Source of the DNA: Owenia fusiformis
Lineage: Eukaryota > Annelida > Polychaeta > Sabellida > Oweniidae
Assembly (NCBI GenBank): GCA_903813345.2
Contig: CAIIXF020000304.1
Location: 1 to 25,000 of the forward strand
Direction: 5' to 3'
DNA length: 25,000 bases
Below, in pieces: positions 1-10,611 of the stretch. The position numbers and the translations under genes are program-made. How positions within the stretch are numbered: position 1 is the first letter of the stretch; every line of letters starts with the position of its first letter. The notes beneath the pieces were generated by a model, which had not been told where the DNA came from, did no database searches, and saw only the letters and a program-made list of their open reading frames with translations.

Positions 1-102
1 CCTCAGTTTTCTTTGTGGGTTCTTTCTTAGCAGGTTTCTTCTCTGCTCTCTTAGCTAGTTCAGCTTGCTTGGCTTTGTCCAGTCTGAATCTCCCAGTTAG
101 AC
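1..102 (-). CDS. Linker histone H1-family gene, exon 3 (partial, runs off left edge)
   Basis: This exon carries the end of the globular domain and the start of the basic C-terminal tail, which in H1 proteins binds linker DNA in the nucleus. Read on the minus strand, an AG acceptor (bases 104-103) is followed by two bases that complete the glycine codon begun in exon 2. The exon then encodes LTGRFRLDKAK, equivalent to the final wing strand seen in H1 families as G-x-x-G-x-F-x-L. A tail rich in K, A, E and P follows (motifs KRAEKKPAKK and KKTE). It covers codons 90-122 of the model and stays open to the window edge. The pyrimidine tract before the acceptor is weak, but the phase match and the domain continuity make the junction convincing. 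The stop codon, any further exons and the 3' end (stem-loop or poly-A type) lie outside the window. Confidence 0.88.
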
Positions 103-254
103 CTATTTAAGTTATTGGTCAATAAAATAAGGTAGTATCTTCAAGGGACTAAATAGTTAACAACAAAGGGCCGGGTTTAGTATGGTATGGCAAGTGGTTA
201 CAGTCGTATCTTTGGACACAAGTATTTCCCTACCATTAGACCATAATTATTTTC

Positions 255-800
255 ATCAACATATAAACTTTGAACCATATCCATCCATCCACTGGTATTT
301 GAGTTATCAAATATTACGTTTTTATGAAAATGGTGGCCATTTTGAAATTCAGTTGCCATCTTGAAAAGGTATTCTCAAACAGAGCAACTGTTCCTAGGCA
401 TCAGCAATTTGAACCAAATCCGCTCAATGATATTTGAGTTAGCAAATATTACGTTATTTTTTTAAAATGACGGCCATTTTGAAATTCAGCTGCAATCTTC
501 AAAATTCTTTCTCGAACAGAACAACTGTGTCCCTAGGCATCAGTATTTAAAATTTGAACCAAATCCGTTCACTGGAATTTGAGTTACCGAAGACTACGTT
601 TTTACGGAAAATATCGGCCATTTTAAAGTTCAGTCTCCATCTTGAAAAATCTTTCTCGAACAGAGCTACTGTGTCCTTTGGCATCAGCATATAAACTTTG
701 AACCAAATCAGTTCACCTGTATTTGAATTATAAAAGATTATGGTTTTATGAAAAATGGCCGCCATTTTGAAATTCAGTGGCCAACTTGAAAATCTCTTCG
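255..800. repeat. Tandem array, about 143-bp unit, four diverged copies
   Basis: The core GCCATTTTGAAATTCAG recurs near 336, 473, 617 (variant TTTTAAAGTTCAG) and 761, spacings of 137, 144 and 144 bp. Other shared blocks are TTTGAACCAAATC, TCTCGAACAGAGC and TAGGCATCAG. Copies differ by roughly 15-25% by eye, so the array is old. Each core contains a GGCCATTTTG or GCCGCCATTTTG motif that resembles a YY1 site. Short ORFs on either strand across it are by-products of the repeat and have no recognisable domains. Confidence 0.8.
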
Positions 801-2208
801 AGCAAAGCTAGTTTGTCACTTTGTTCGGTGGAATAATGATATGTAACTTGCACCATAAAATGATTTGGTACAAACGTTTCTGAAAATAGCTTGCAAAAAA
901 CTCACACAGTAAACAGTGCCAAATCTTACTATTCTCTTTTCAAGCTTTGATAATTACGTACAGAAACTGGGAACTATATACAATCAATAGTCAGTATCCA
1001 GCGAAGGTAAAGACCGTATCGTTTAGATTGGTTGGCTTGATATACATCAAAAGTGAGTCGACATACATCATCTTCAGTCAAAATGGGGAACTCGAAGTTC
1101 TCAAAAGAGTCCACTACAATTTAGATGTAACCCCTCTGTCTCCATTTAGGGGGTACTGAGTGATTGCAATTCACTCATACCTTTGTTCCCTTTGCTTTGG
1201 GCATTTTATTAGCAAATGTCGTTTCCCCGCCTACTGATTGTGACTTTCAGTATATTTCCTCTGCACAATAAAGTTGAGTAAGATTTCTAAATATGAACAT
1301 TGGTATGATCAGCCAGTGAACTGTAATTATATAAAAAATTATTCACGGACAAAAATGACGCCTGTCATATAAAGATTAAATGATTGTACAACAATCATCT
1401 CAATTTTGCATATATATTTATATGAATGTATAGAAAGGAATTACATGTTATTATGTTGTTTAGAGCCATGGTAAAAATCTATGCTTCTCTAGAGGTCATG
1501 CTTCAGTGCAAGCATAAATATTAGTTCATGAAATGATAATATGTAAGAAAATATACTTGAATATATAAAACACAATTGTCACAATCATTCTAGGGATTTT
1601 CAAATTGGCTGACATCATATTATTTCATGCTGAAAATTGCATAAAAGTTCTATTTTTGCACAACGACTGGTCCTTACTTAGTTTTTTATGTATCTCAAGA
1701 TGTATCTTAGAAGTACACTATTCCCTCACTACATATAACTTTCTAGGTAAGAACCAGGCGTTATAATGAACAAAGCAAGAGTTTATCATGACCTTCCTCT
1801 ATCTAAAAAGAAGTAGGTCAACACACTTGCAAACATAACTAATCCTTACTCAATGACTATTGAAATATGACTAGTTATGTGTACAAAATATTAATCCAAT
1901 GAGTGTAAAGAGTGACACAATCAAATAATGGGACATCTGCCAAGTTTGGTTTATACATTCTGGAGACATTTTCTGAGACTGATAAAAAAAATTTCACAGG
2001 AAGCGATACATACCTCACAAATCAACCAAAATATACTTATATGAGTAATCTAGAATGTTTTGTTGTTGCTATTTCTCGAAAATATTCATATTTATCTACA
2101 ATTTGATCCTACATATCAAGGAAATTAACGACATTGCATTTTTCAAAAAATGTTAAGTGACCCCAGGGGTGTCTATAGCCATACATTCTTTCCTTCCGAG
2201 GCCTGCTA
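801..2208. other. Intronic sequence, no gene recognised
   Basis: AT-rich and largely featureless. Two small inverted repeats are visible: TGAGTGA/TCACTCA at 1157-1177, and a weaker pair at about 1663-1695 and 1728-1760 (CTGGTCCTTAC matching GTAAGAACCAG in inverted order). The only ORFs are 60-70 codons, with no domain that I recognise. Confidence 0.5.
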
Positions 2209-2475
2209 TTAAGGACCAGTGGTTTTCCTCATATGTTTACATGTTAACCCCTATATGTGTTTGAATGACTATTTTCTAGGTTTGGAACAAAAGAAAACCC
2301 AATAAAGTAAATAAAGCTGTATCTTGATTCTATCCTCTATGAAGTCTGCAAAATTCAATGTTATATCTCCATTACAATAGGTCAACATTTGATGTCAAAA
2401 TTGATGAATCTCATGAAATTTAGAAAAAATGGCAGACCCCATGTAAACCAATAGGAAATGGTTGGGTTGCCATAA

Positions 2476-3304
2476 GTCATATGAGGAACGATCCATTCAG
2501 GATGAGTCTGGGAATGAGTATGGGAGTGAGTCTGGATATCGACTAAGAAAATATTGAAAATTGTAATGTCTGAAAAACCAACTCAATCACACATATTATT
2601 TAACTTCAATATCTTATCCTTCTTCTGAGAGTACAAAAATATCAATTTGTATCACAATTAATGAAGAACATTGGCGTCAAAGAGAATGCATATGACTATG
2701 CCACAATTGAAAAAAAATTCAAGTGCAAATACTAAATGAATAATTTATACAAAAAGTTTGAAACATATCCTCCAAAACATTGCTTACTTTCTTTGTTTAG
2801 ACATTGAATGGTATTTCTTGATAAGTGAATTGGTGTTTATCTGAGTAATCAAGGGATTATAGTCACTCAAAGTTACTGAGCATCCAGTTTTGACACTTCA
2901 AATGTGTTGGTGAAATTATACATATTTCAGCCAAATTCATGCTGAGCACAACATTTTGGTTTCAATTTTATAATCTCTATACATGACCCTGGTGATGAAG
3001 AGTCAGAATCATTCAAAACCCAAACCGGAAATCTGCGCTCATTGTGAAAACTAAAAGTGAAACTACTTTTTTCTGATATTTCTTATACCAAATGGCAGCC
3101 ATCTTGCTTTTTCCAATTCAAATTAAACTGGCGGGAAAAAGTAAATATACTTAACAAATATAAAAGGGCTTATATCCAGACTCATCCTTTGCTATATTGT
3201 CCACTGAACAAAAATATGATTTAATTTTCCAGGTTTTACAAAAGTTAATGATTTCAAATTCAATAATTCTTTTATGATCCTCATATTAAAATAATAATAC
3301 AGGT
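2476..3304. other. Left-arm-specific segment of P1, no gene seen
   Basis: This stretch has no inverted partner in the right arm, where about 150 bp of different sequence lies (5999-6149). A 13-bp inverted pair (AGGATGAGTCTGG near 2501 and its complement near 3177) may mark the ends of a small insertion, but I see no clear target-site duplication. A single CAGCCATCTTG motif lies near 3095. Confidence 0.35.
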
Positions 3305-3608
3305 GGTCAGTCACGCCCGGTGATCGTACAAAATGGATGGAGGGGGGATTAGGCGATTTCTGCAAGAAAACTCAACAAACTTGGAAGATTTATTTTTTCA
3401 AGAGAAAATTTACAACTGAATTGCCAAATGAATAGGCGCAGTGCATGGCAAAATATGTTAGGTCATCTAGTATTTTTTTTGCACTGATACGCTTCAAAGA
3501 TATGAGATCTATTAAAAAAGGCGCATCATCACCAACGTGCAAAAGTCAATGTTTTTGCTATAAATCGGGCCACAATGGTCTACACAACCTGTAATAAATA
3601 GGTTAAAG

Positions 3609-5283
3609 ATATGCTATACAGATATGTAGGTCAGTATTACATAATCGTGAAATGAATAAGTCTGAATATATCATTGGTCAGAAAACACTAAAACCTGCTT
3701 GAAACTGTAAAAGTTTATACACTCTATTCCACACTGTATAGAAATAAAATAACTTACATTATAAGTAACTGTGAGCCAATCATTGCAGAGAAAAAACTTT
3801 ATGCACTGTTTATAAGATTCACTGAGACAAGTGGGTCAATACTTCATGTACTTTATGTGCTCTCACACAATTACCTTCCCTTGCATAAAGTTGCTGTACA
3901 GTTATATGTAACTGAATATTGTATATTCATCACAAACAACCTTAGCAAAATGATGGTTCGACGAAATGGACGGTTCGCTAAAACCAATAAACCAGGCAAT
4001 CCAGGCCAATTTGGAAAGAAACTAGATAGCGTGATAGCGAATGAGGATAGTAAGTGAAATATATTTTGCAACGGTCAGCTTGTAAACTACTGGGTAACCC
4101 TAAATGATGAGAAATATGTACAAAATATGTTTTGCATGATTTATTCATATCCCAATGATTTAACTCCTTCACTGCATCTAATAAGGTATATAGATACTAA
4201 TTACGGGACATTTAGGAATTAAGTGACTAGACCAAAGCAAGCATGTTTGAGATTTTAATGATTTTAAATAAATTACCACTTCATTATTTGCTTTTAGACA
4301 TTCAATCAATTTTATTTGTCCAACAAACCATATTCACAAGTGTTCAATCCAACGAAGATTAGGGGATAAGCTATAGAGACCCCTCCATTTGTCCGTCCAT
4401 CCATCCTTCAATTAGACAACAGCGACACCAAAGTGTAGCAAATCCCATCGAACAGCCATGGCTGGCAATTTTACAAACAAAGTATACAGCAAAAATGGCA
4501 GCCATTTTTCAAAATCGCCACCTTCTACCAAAAGTGTAATTAGACAGTGTGCCATGCTTATAGTATTCACATACCAAATATGAACAAAATCGCTCCACTA
4601 CTTTTCGTGTTATAGTAAAATACGTTAAAATGGCCGCCACTGTTCAAAATGGCCGCCTTCTACCAGAAGAGTCATTAGACAGTGTGCCATGCTTATAGTA
4701 TTGATATACCAAATATGAACAAAATCGCTCGACTACTTTTCGAGTTACAGCAAAACTCGTAAAATAACGAGTAAAGGCCGCCATTTTTCAAGATGGCTGC
4801 CATGTGCTTCTTTAATAACTACATTTCTAGCTTTATTAATGTCCTATATAATTTTTTTACATTTAAAATCAAATCAGTACCAAAATTATGGTTACCCTGT
4901 AGTAGTGGAAGGCACATTAAAAATGAATATCACCCCCTTCAATCTATTTTTACAGGTTTTTATGATTTTTTCTGATTTTTCTATAGTTTGCGTAACCAAG
5001 ACGGTGAATTTTCTTCATTTTTCATCAAACATTTTGTCTTACCAATATTTATTATATCTGTCAATTTTTTCAAAATCGCGCCGCTACGTTTGAAAATAAT
5101 TCAAATTATGTAGTTTTTCCCATTGAGCTCCATTATAAAAATGGAATTTTCAAACTTAATATTTTAAAATTCTACGTGGTGAAAAGTTGCATATTGAGTA
5201 GTTAGTTAATGTTATGGTGTTAAAAATTCAAACCAAAAAGGAATAAAGAAAAAATGCCACAGAGAAGTCTCAATAGAGTCTCT
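3609..5283. repeat. 1.7-kb insertion in the left arm of P1, flanked by TTAAAG
   Basis: The right arm reads continuously through the equivalent point, whereas the left arm is split here. TTAAAG occurs at both edges (3603-3608 and 5284-5289), as a target duplication would. The two ends are not inverted repeats of each other, and no ORF with a recognisable domain lies inside. It carries the small minisatellite at 4440-4800. The remaining two parts (3609-4440 and 4800-5283) are AT-rich and show nothing I can identify. Confidence 0.45.
4440..4800. repeat. Minisatellite, about 135-145-bp unit, two to three copies
   Basis: Shared blocks are GCCACCTTCTACCA/GCCGCCTTCTACCA, AGTGTGCCATGCTTATAGTA and ACCAAATATGAACAAAATCG, with unit starts near 4511, 4646 and 4790. 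Like the other two arrays in this intron, each copy carries ATGGCCGCC or GGCCGCCATTTTTC cores (YY1-like). The unit is otherwise different from those arrays. Confidence 0.75.
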
Positions 5284-5383
5284 TTAAAGGGGCATTATTA
5301 TCACAATACTAATGATATTGCTCACTTTTTAAAGTTAGTTTCCATGCGTTATACAAAAAATAATCGAAATAAATTAATTTTGG

Positions 5384-5415
5384 ATGGAGGGGGGGGGGGG
5401 GTGGATGGAGGGGGG
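5384..5415 (+). repeat. G-run pair next to the centre of palindrome P1
   Basis: GGATGGA is followed by a run of 13 G (5389-5401), then by a second GGATGGAGGGGGG ending at 5415. The same motif occurs at about 3342-3354 and, as its complement, at about 5587-5602 and 5960-5977. It therefore bounds the innermost palindrome unit on both sides of both arms. Runs of this length could form a G-quadruplex and are prone to length change. Confidence 0.6.
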
Positions 5416-8400
5416 ATTAATATGTCTTTACGATGGAACAAATTCACAAGAACTCGGGTATTTGAAAAAACTAAACTCAGTACCCCAGTAAGAAACTGGA
5501 TATTATATTTCTGGAGAATGAAAAATGGGAAAATTTGGAGTCATAAGAATAAATTCAAGTAGCATGTCTTATCATGTCTTACATACACGTGATCCCCCCT
5601 CCATCCAATATTAATTTATTTCGATTATTTTTTGTATAACGCATGGAAACTAACTTTAAAAAGTGAGCAATGTCATAAGTATTGTGATAATAACGTCCCT
5701 TATACCTATTTATTACAGGTCGTGTAGACCATTGATGCCCGATTTATAGCAAAAACATTGACTTTTGCACGTTGATGATGATGCGCCTTTTTTAATAGAT
5801 CTCATATCTTAGAAGGGTATCAGTTCAAAAAAAATACTAGATGACCTAACATATGTTGCCATGCACTGCGCCTATTCATTTGGCAATTCAGTTGTAAATT
5901 TTCTCTTGAAAAAATAAATCTTCCAAATGTGTTGGAGTTTTCTTGCAGAAATCGCCTAATCCCCCCCTCCATCCATTTTGTACGATCACCGGGCGTGTCA
6001 GTGAGGTTGTCAAAATTAATTTTAAAGCTCTGTATCGCTAATTCTAACAATATAAGCTAGACATTTAGCATGTAGAATGTAAAACCATTCAATTTTCTAC
6101 ACAGAAAATATTTTTAACACTTGTTTTACTGGATAGATATTCCAAAATTTGAGTTGCCCTAAGCCACCATTCGTTAAACATGGGATCTGCCATTTTTGTT
6201 AAACTTCATGAAATTCATCAATTTTGACATCAAATTTTGACCCATTGTAATGGAGATATAACTTTGAATTTTGGAGACTTCATAGAGAATAGAATCAAGA
6301 TACAGATTTATTTACTTTATTGGGTTTTCTTTTGTTCCAAGCCTAGAAAATAGTCGTTCAAACAAATATTAGACTACGGCCCACTCTGATAATTGCAACT
6401 CCTTCCTTTCATGGAAGGTTACTCATTCCAACCTATTTCAAACCATCAGTATAATTATACTTGACACTTTCTGGGTAGTTGGACTTTCTATAGGGGTGGC
6501 AGACGGCCCTCAATCCAATTTATACCCCTACCCCCCAAAAACCATGGGGTACTTTAATACCACCCAACAAAAAGAATGGTAATGCATGTCAGATATTTAT
6601 TGTTTTATATTGGGTAGGGCATGTTAAGGTTAGTAAGTGCCAGAAATTTCCAATCTCTAACTTATATGGTTACCATAGAAATAATATTTATATCTTGAAA
6701 TATTCTCAATTTGACCCCCTCCCAAATGTGTCCTTTTGATCTCAAAGTGAAATATTTGCAAATCTGTTTGGATTTTATGGCTACTACTTTGTCAAAAATG
6801 TATCAATATGTATATTTTAACATTTAAACACTGAAAAGTTTACATAATGATCCTATAAATCAATAATGTTTATCAAATATAGTCACACAGCTGCTTTTAG
6901 GGAAAAGTGGGCGTGGCACTTTTTGGTACGTGTGTACTTGTTGAAGCATTAGATGAAAAATACATATTATACTAACAACAATTGACATTTAATAAGCATC
7001 TATTAATGTTGTGTAACATTATGTTCATTATCATTATTAGACACTTTAAATATTTTATATAAGTGTTATCCTGACCCTTCCCTTTGTCCCCACACCCTTT
7101 AAGGTGGGTATCACCAATCGTGTGAAGTTAACATTTCTGTTTGATTTATTTTTACTATAGACATGGTACAAAAGCTTTACCAGGAGCACTGACCTTATTA
7201 CACACTACCCTACCACGTGACCACGGTTAAAATGGAGACAGGGTACAGCTAAGTTGCAAATGGAGGACGTGGGTTTAATTCCATATTTCTGAACGTAAAA
7301 TACATTTTACATTTATTTCTAGTTTTATAGAAAGTATACTGTACCTTCCAGAGAATAGCTTTTTTGTTAACTTTGAGCCAATGGATGAATGGATGCATTT
7401 TATTATAACTGCAAAATGATGCTCTATGTAATTCATACGAAAGATTTATTTCGCCATATCAGAATCAAGTATTATCTTTAATCCATTGGATAGATCATGC
7501 ATTGCCTGATGTTAAGGTATTGATAATAGATCAGCAAGTGTCTGACATAAGTCTTTTAAGTCAGTCAAGAGTCAAGTCTTAATTATTCATTGACTTGTTC
7601 CTAGAATATGAATTGATAAGATAATGGTAACTTGAAAGAGGTGTCCAAACCTTAGCTGTAATCATTAGTGTTATGTATTAGGCAAAATATTAGGAAGGGT
7701 ATAAAGTGTCTCCCATCTTTCTAGTTTTGAGTATTACGTCTTCTTGCTCCGATTCAAATTATACTCGGTCACTATTTGTAACCCCTCCCTCCTTCTCCAT
7801 TTAGGCCATGGATATGAAGATGTTATGTGAAGGATACTAGGGAAGGGTTAATAGCCAGAGTTATATTAGTTCATTTAAGTTTAATCTATAAGTCATAAAT
7901 GTTATGCAATTCACACCAGCATCACATATCATACCCAAAGGAATGAACTGTTCATTACATTTCAATTGCAGTAAACATGGTAAAATGGTTCTAAATATTG
8001 AATCCTGATGAACAAACATTAATTAATTGTAACTCATAGCTCTAGATGACTTGAACTTATCAATTCATATTCTAGGAACAAGTCAATGAATAATTAAGAC
8101 TTGACTCTTGACTGACTTAAAAGACTGAGGACCCAATGAGACTTGAGACTAAAACTTCATTTGACCATTGATGACCTATGATAGGGAAGGGTCAGGATAA
8201 CACTTATATAAAATATCTAAAGTGTCTAATAATGATAATGAACATATTACAATGTTACACAACATTAGTAGATGCTAATTAAATGTCAATTATTGTGAGT
8301 GTAATTTGCATTTTTCATTCAATGCTGCAACAAGTACACAAGTACCAAAAGGTGCCACGCCCACTTTTCCCTGAAAGCAGCTGTGTGTGACTATATTTGA

Positions 8401-8428
8401 TAAATATTATTGATTTATAGGATCAATA

Positions 8429-10016
8429 CACTGTTGCTCATAAATATGGAATATTTTATAGATACGAACTGTTCGATGGAATTTCTACAAAATGATAACA
8501 TTTTGATGAAAATTTGTAATGTGTTCTCATTCCCTCATCAGTTTTGCATATAAAACTGATTGGTATGAAAAGTTAAAACATTTATGGTTGATTAAACTTG
8601 TACTTACTCAGGTGACCCCTTGACCTCATGATAATGGTAACTTGAAAGAGGTGTCCAAACCTTAGCTGTAATCATTGTGCACATTTTATAAAATTTTAAT
8701 TTAGAGTTGGAAGAGTTTTTGGAAGGCAGGCCCCATAGAATAAATGAAAAAGAGCATGGTAGGTCATAGTGGTGGCGCTCTCTGGCATGAAACAAACTGC
8801 CATTGCCAGGACCCTAGGGGTGTGTCAGGAACAGTCTCTAAAATTTTGCAGTGGTACCAAAGGTAATGGACTATGACTCCAGGTCACAGCAATAGTAGCC
8901 CCAGAGAGAGAAATGTAAGAAAAGACCACCACCTACTGCATTTATGTCATCAAAATCGCTTATTAGTCAACCAGTAGTCTACGAGGTGAATGGCTGCCCA
9001 ACCTCAAAACCTGTGTTCCAGAGCTAAAGACAACCAGTGATTTCTTTATAACGGATGCAAGGCCATGAGACCTTTGAAGAGACCACAGCTGACTGATCAT
9101 AACAAAGGAAGGTCCCTTCAATGGGCAGGAAAGCACCAAAACAAAGTTGATAATTGTGTTCCTTTCTGTCTTAGACCAGGGGAAAGAGACAATAAGGACA
9201 CTAACTGATGTGGCAGTCCATGAAGGCGACCCTATTTATGTTTGGAGCAGTATTACAGAGGTTGTTTAGAGCAGTACTACAAAAGTTGCACCCCCTTGGT
9301 GATTCCCAAACATAATTTCAGAGTAATTTGACCTTTTGGACCTCCATCAAGTACCACATGCAAACAGAGTGTTTTGGGGCAACATTCAACTGCAGAATGA
9401 TCATGCTGATGCATATGCTAGTGGCATCGTGTTGGATTACATCAGGGCAGGCATTGTGGACCAGCTACCATGGGCACAAAAATCAGCCAATCAGGCTAAT
9501 GCAGAGCAAATGTGGGATGACCTTGGTACTGAGATTCGTGACTTGGACCTCCAACTCAAAATTTAGACACGTTACGCACTGCCCAGATTGAGGAATGGGG
9601 CCTTATTTCACTTCGAAAGGTCAGATGTTTCATTCTATGCTGGTCCCGAAGGGTTGTTGCTCTGGTTGCAGGAGAAAGAGGACATAACGCATATTAGTGC
9701 TATCATTGGATTGAGGACACTTCAATCTTCATGACCAGATGTTTATTTTGTTTGATCTGTTTTACATGACGATTTGGATCGGGGTGTTTTGAAAATGCCA
9801 AAATTCTTAGCCGTACCCCTGTTTAAATAACAGTAATTTTCTAAACTTAAATGTGAATATTTTTTCTCTAAAAAATGTTGATCTGTAGATGAAATATGTG
9901 GTTATGATTTGCCTAGAAAATAAATGTCTGAACCAACTCCAAATAAATGTTCTCTTACTCCAAACTTTGAATTCTGAGCTGCCAAATCTAATATTCCATA
10001 TTTATGAGCAACAGTG
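8429..10016. mobile_element. Tc1-like DNA transposon, 1588 bp, decayed
   Basis: It has perfect 27-bp terminal inverted repeats beginning CACTGTTGCTCATAAATATG (8429-8455 and 9990-10016), flanked by TA on both sides (8427-8428 and 10017-10018), the target preference of the Tc1/mariner superfamily. The undisturbed left arm of P2 (around 6845-6855) supplies an empty site, which confirms the insertion. Inside is a broken plus-strand transposase. Intact ends with a ruined gene suggest a non-autonomous copy, either mobilised in trans or decayed after insertion. Confidence 0.92.
8795..9693 (+). pseudogene. Tc1-like transposase remnant
   Basis: Pieces of a Tc1-family transposase (DNA cut-and-paste enzyme with an N-terminal helix-turn-helix and a DDE domain) can be read in order but in shifting frames. 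Near 8800-8880 are fragments like the second DNA-binding helix region (IARTLGV, then LQWYQR and DYDSRSQQ after a shift). At about 9090-9130 comes LTDHNKGRSLQWA, matching the family's LTxxHRxxRLxWA. At 9380-9560 comes a block corresponding to the second catalytic Asp and the following AxxVxxYLxxxGI-LPWP-NPIE-WDxLG region (seen as LDYIRAGIVDQLPW, then AEQMWDDLG, with the Glu retained). At 9583-9693 the C-terminal EEWGLISL and GERGHNAY are followed by a stop. Several frameshifts and stops make it non-functional. Confidence 0.85.
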
Positions 10017-10611
10017 TATATCAACGTTTAAGTGTTTTAGTGTTAATATAGACATATTATTATAAATTTTGACAAAGTAGCAGCCATAAAATCCAAAGGG
10101 ATTTGGAAATATTTCACTTTGAGAACAAAGAGACACTTTTGGGAGGGGGTCAAATTGAGAATATTTCGAGATATAAATACTGTTTCTATGGTAACCATAT
10201 AAGTTAGAGATTGGAAATTTCTGGCACTTACCATAGTATGCCCAACCCAGTATAAGACAATGAATATCTGACGTGCATTAGTATTCTTTTTATTTGGTGG
10301 TATTAAAGTACCCCCATGGTATTTTGGGGGTATGGGTATAAATTGGTCTGAGGGCCATCTGCCAGCCCTATAGAAAGTCCAACTACCTAGAAAGTGACCA
10401 GCACAATCATACAGATGGTTTGAAATAGGTTGGAATGTGTAAACTTCCATGTAAGGAAGGTTGCATTTCTAGAGCACTTCTACAGAATGGGTCACAGTCT
10501 ATATGGGGGTTAATCATGTAAACCTATGAGGAAAACCACTGGTCCTTAACTTTTTTTGAGGAGTATATGTATTAATGATACTTATGTCAAATAAGCCACA
10601 CGGTGAACAGA

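Larger units (their letters stand above)
6371..10500. repeat. Second palindrome P2, inserted in the right arm of P1
   Basis: The arms are about 6371-7090 and 8180-10500 (the latter interrupted by the Tc1-like copy), plus an inner pair 7552-7621 with 8055-8125. The loop is about 430 bp. The ends are inverted copies of each other: AGACTACGGCCCA at left against a right end whose complement begins AGACTGTGACCCA. P1 is continuous across the insertion point when compared with its left arm near 2257, and TAT flanks both ends, a possible short target duplication. Arms are roughly 85-90% alike by eye. The large minus-strand ORF at 10043-10450 lies entirely within the arm and has no recognisable domain. 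No transposase belonging to P2 was seen. Confidence 0.72.
2209..10549. repeat. Giant discontinuous palindrome P1 (foldback-type element)
   Basis: Blocks of the left half reappear in inverted order in the right half: 2209-2256 with 10501-10549; 2258-2475 with about 6150-6366; 3305-3605 with about 5700-5998; and 5290-5400 with 5587-5700. The centre is near 5493 with a spacer of roughly 190 bp. The innermost arms differ at only about five positions in ~100, with an uninterrupted stretch of about 60 bp; the outer blocks are more diverged. Arms are interrupted by private sequence at 2476-3304 and 3609-5283 (left), and at 5999-6149 and 6371-10500 (right). The overall shape fits a foldback DNA transposon or a long-TIR element enlarged by later insertions. 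No transposase for P1 itself was found. Confidence 0.75.

Noticed and set aside
182-1159. Several 60-72-codon ORFs on both strands
   Set aside because: They follow the tandem repeat or AT-rich DNA, overlap each other and show no domain.
3857-4172. Overlapping 64-66-codon ORFs on both strands
   Set aside because: Mutually overlapping, no family match that I recognise, inside an intronic insertion.
5254-5562. 102-codon plus-strand ORF with a Gly run
   Set aside because: It spans the centre of palindrome P1; the Gly run is the G tract and the start is repeat sequence. No domain.
7140-7170. Acceptor-like sequence before ACATGGTAC, suggesting a plus-strand exon
   Set aside because: No open frame of useful length follows, and no partner donor was found in the loop region.
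10043-10450. 135-codon minus-strand ORF
   Set aside because: It lies wholly within the right arm of P2; the matching left arm does not keep the frame, and there is no recognisable domain.
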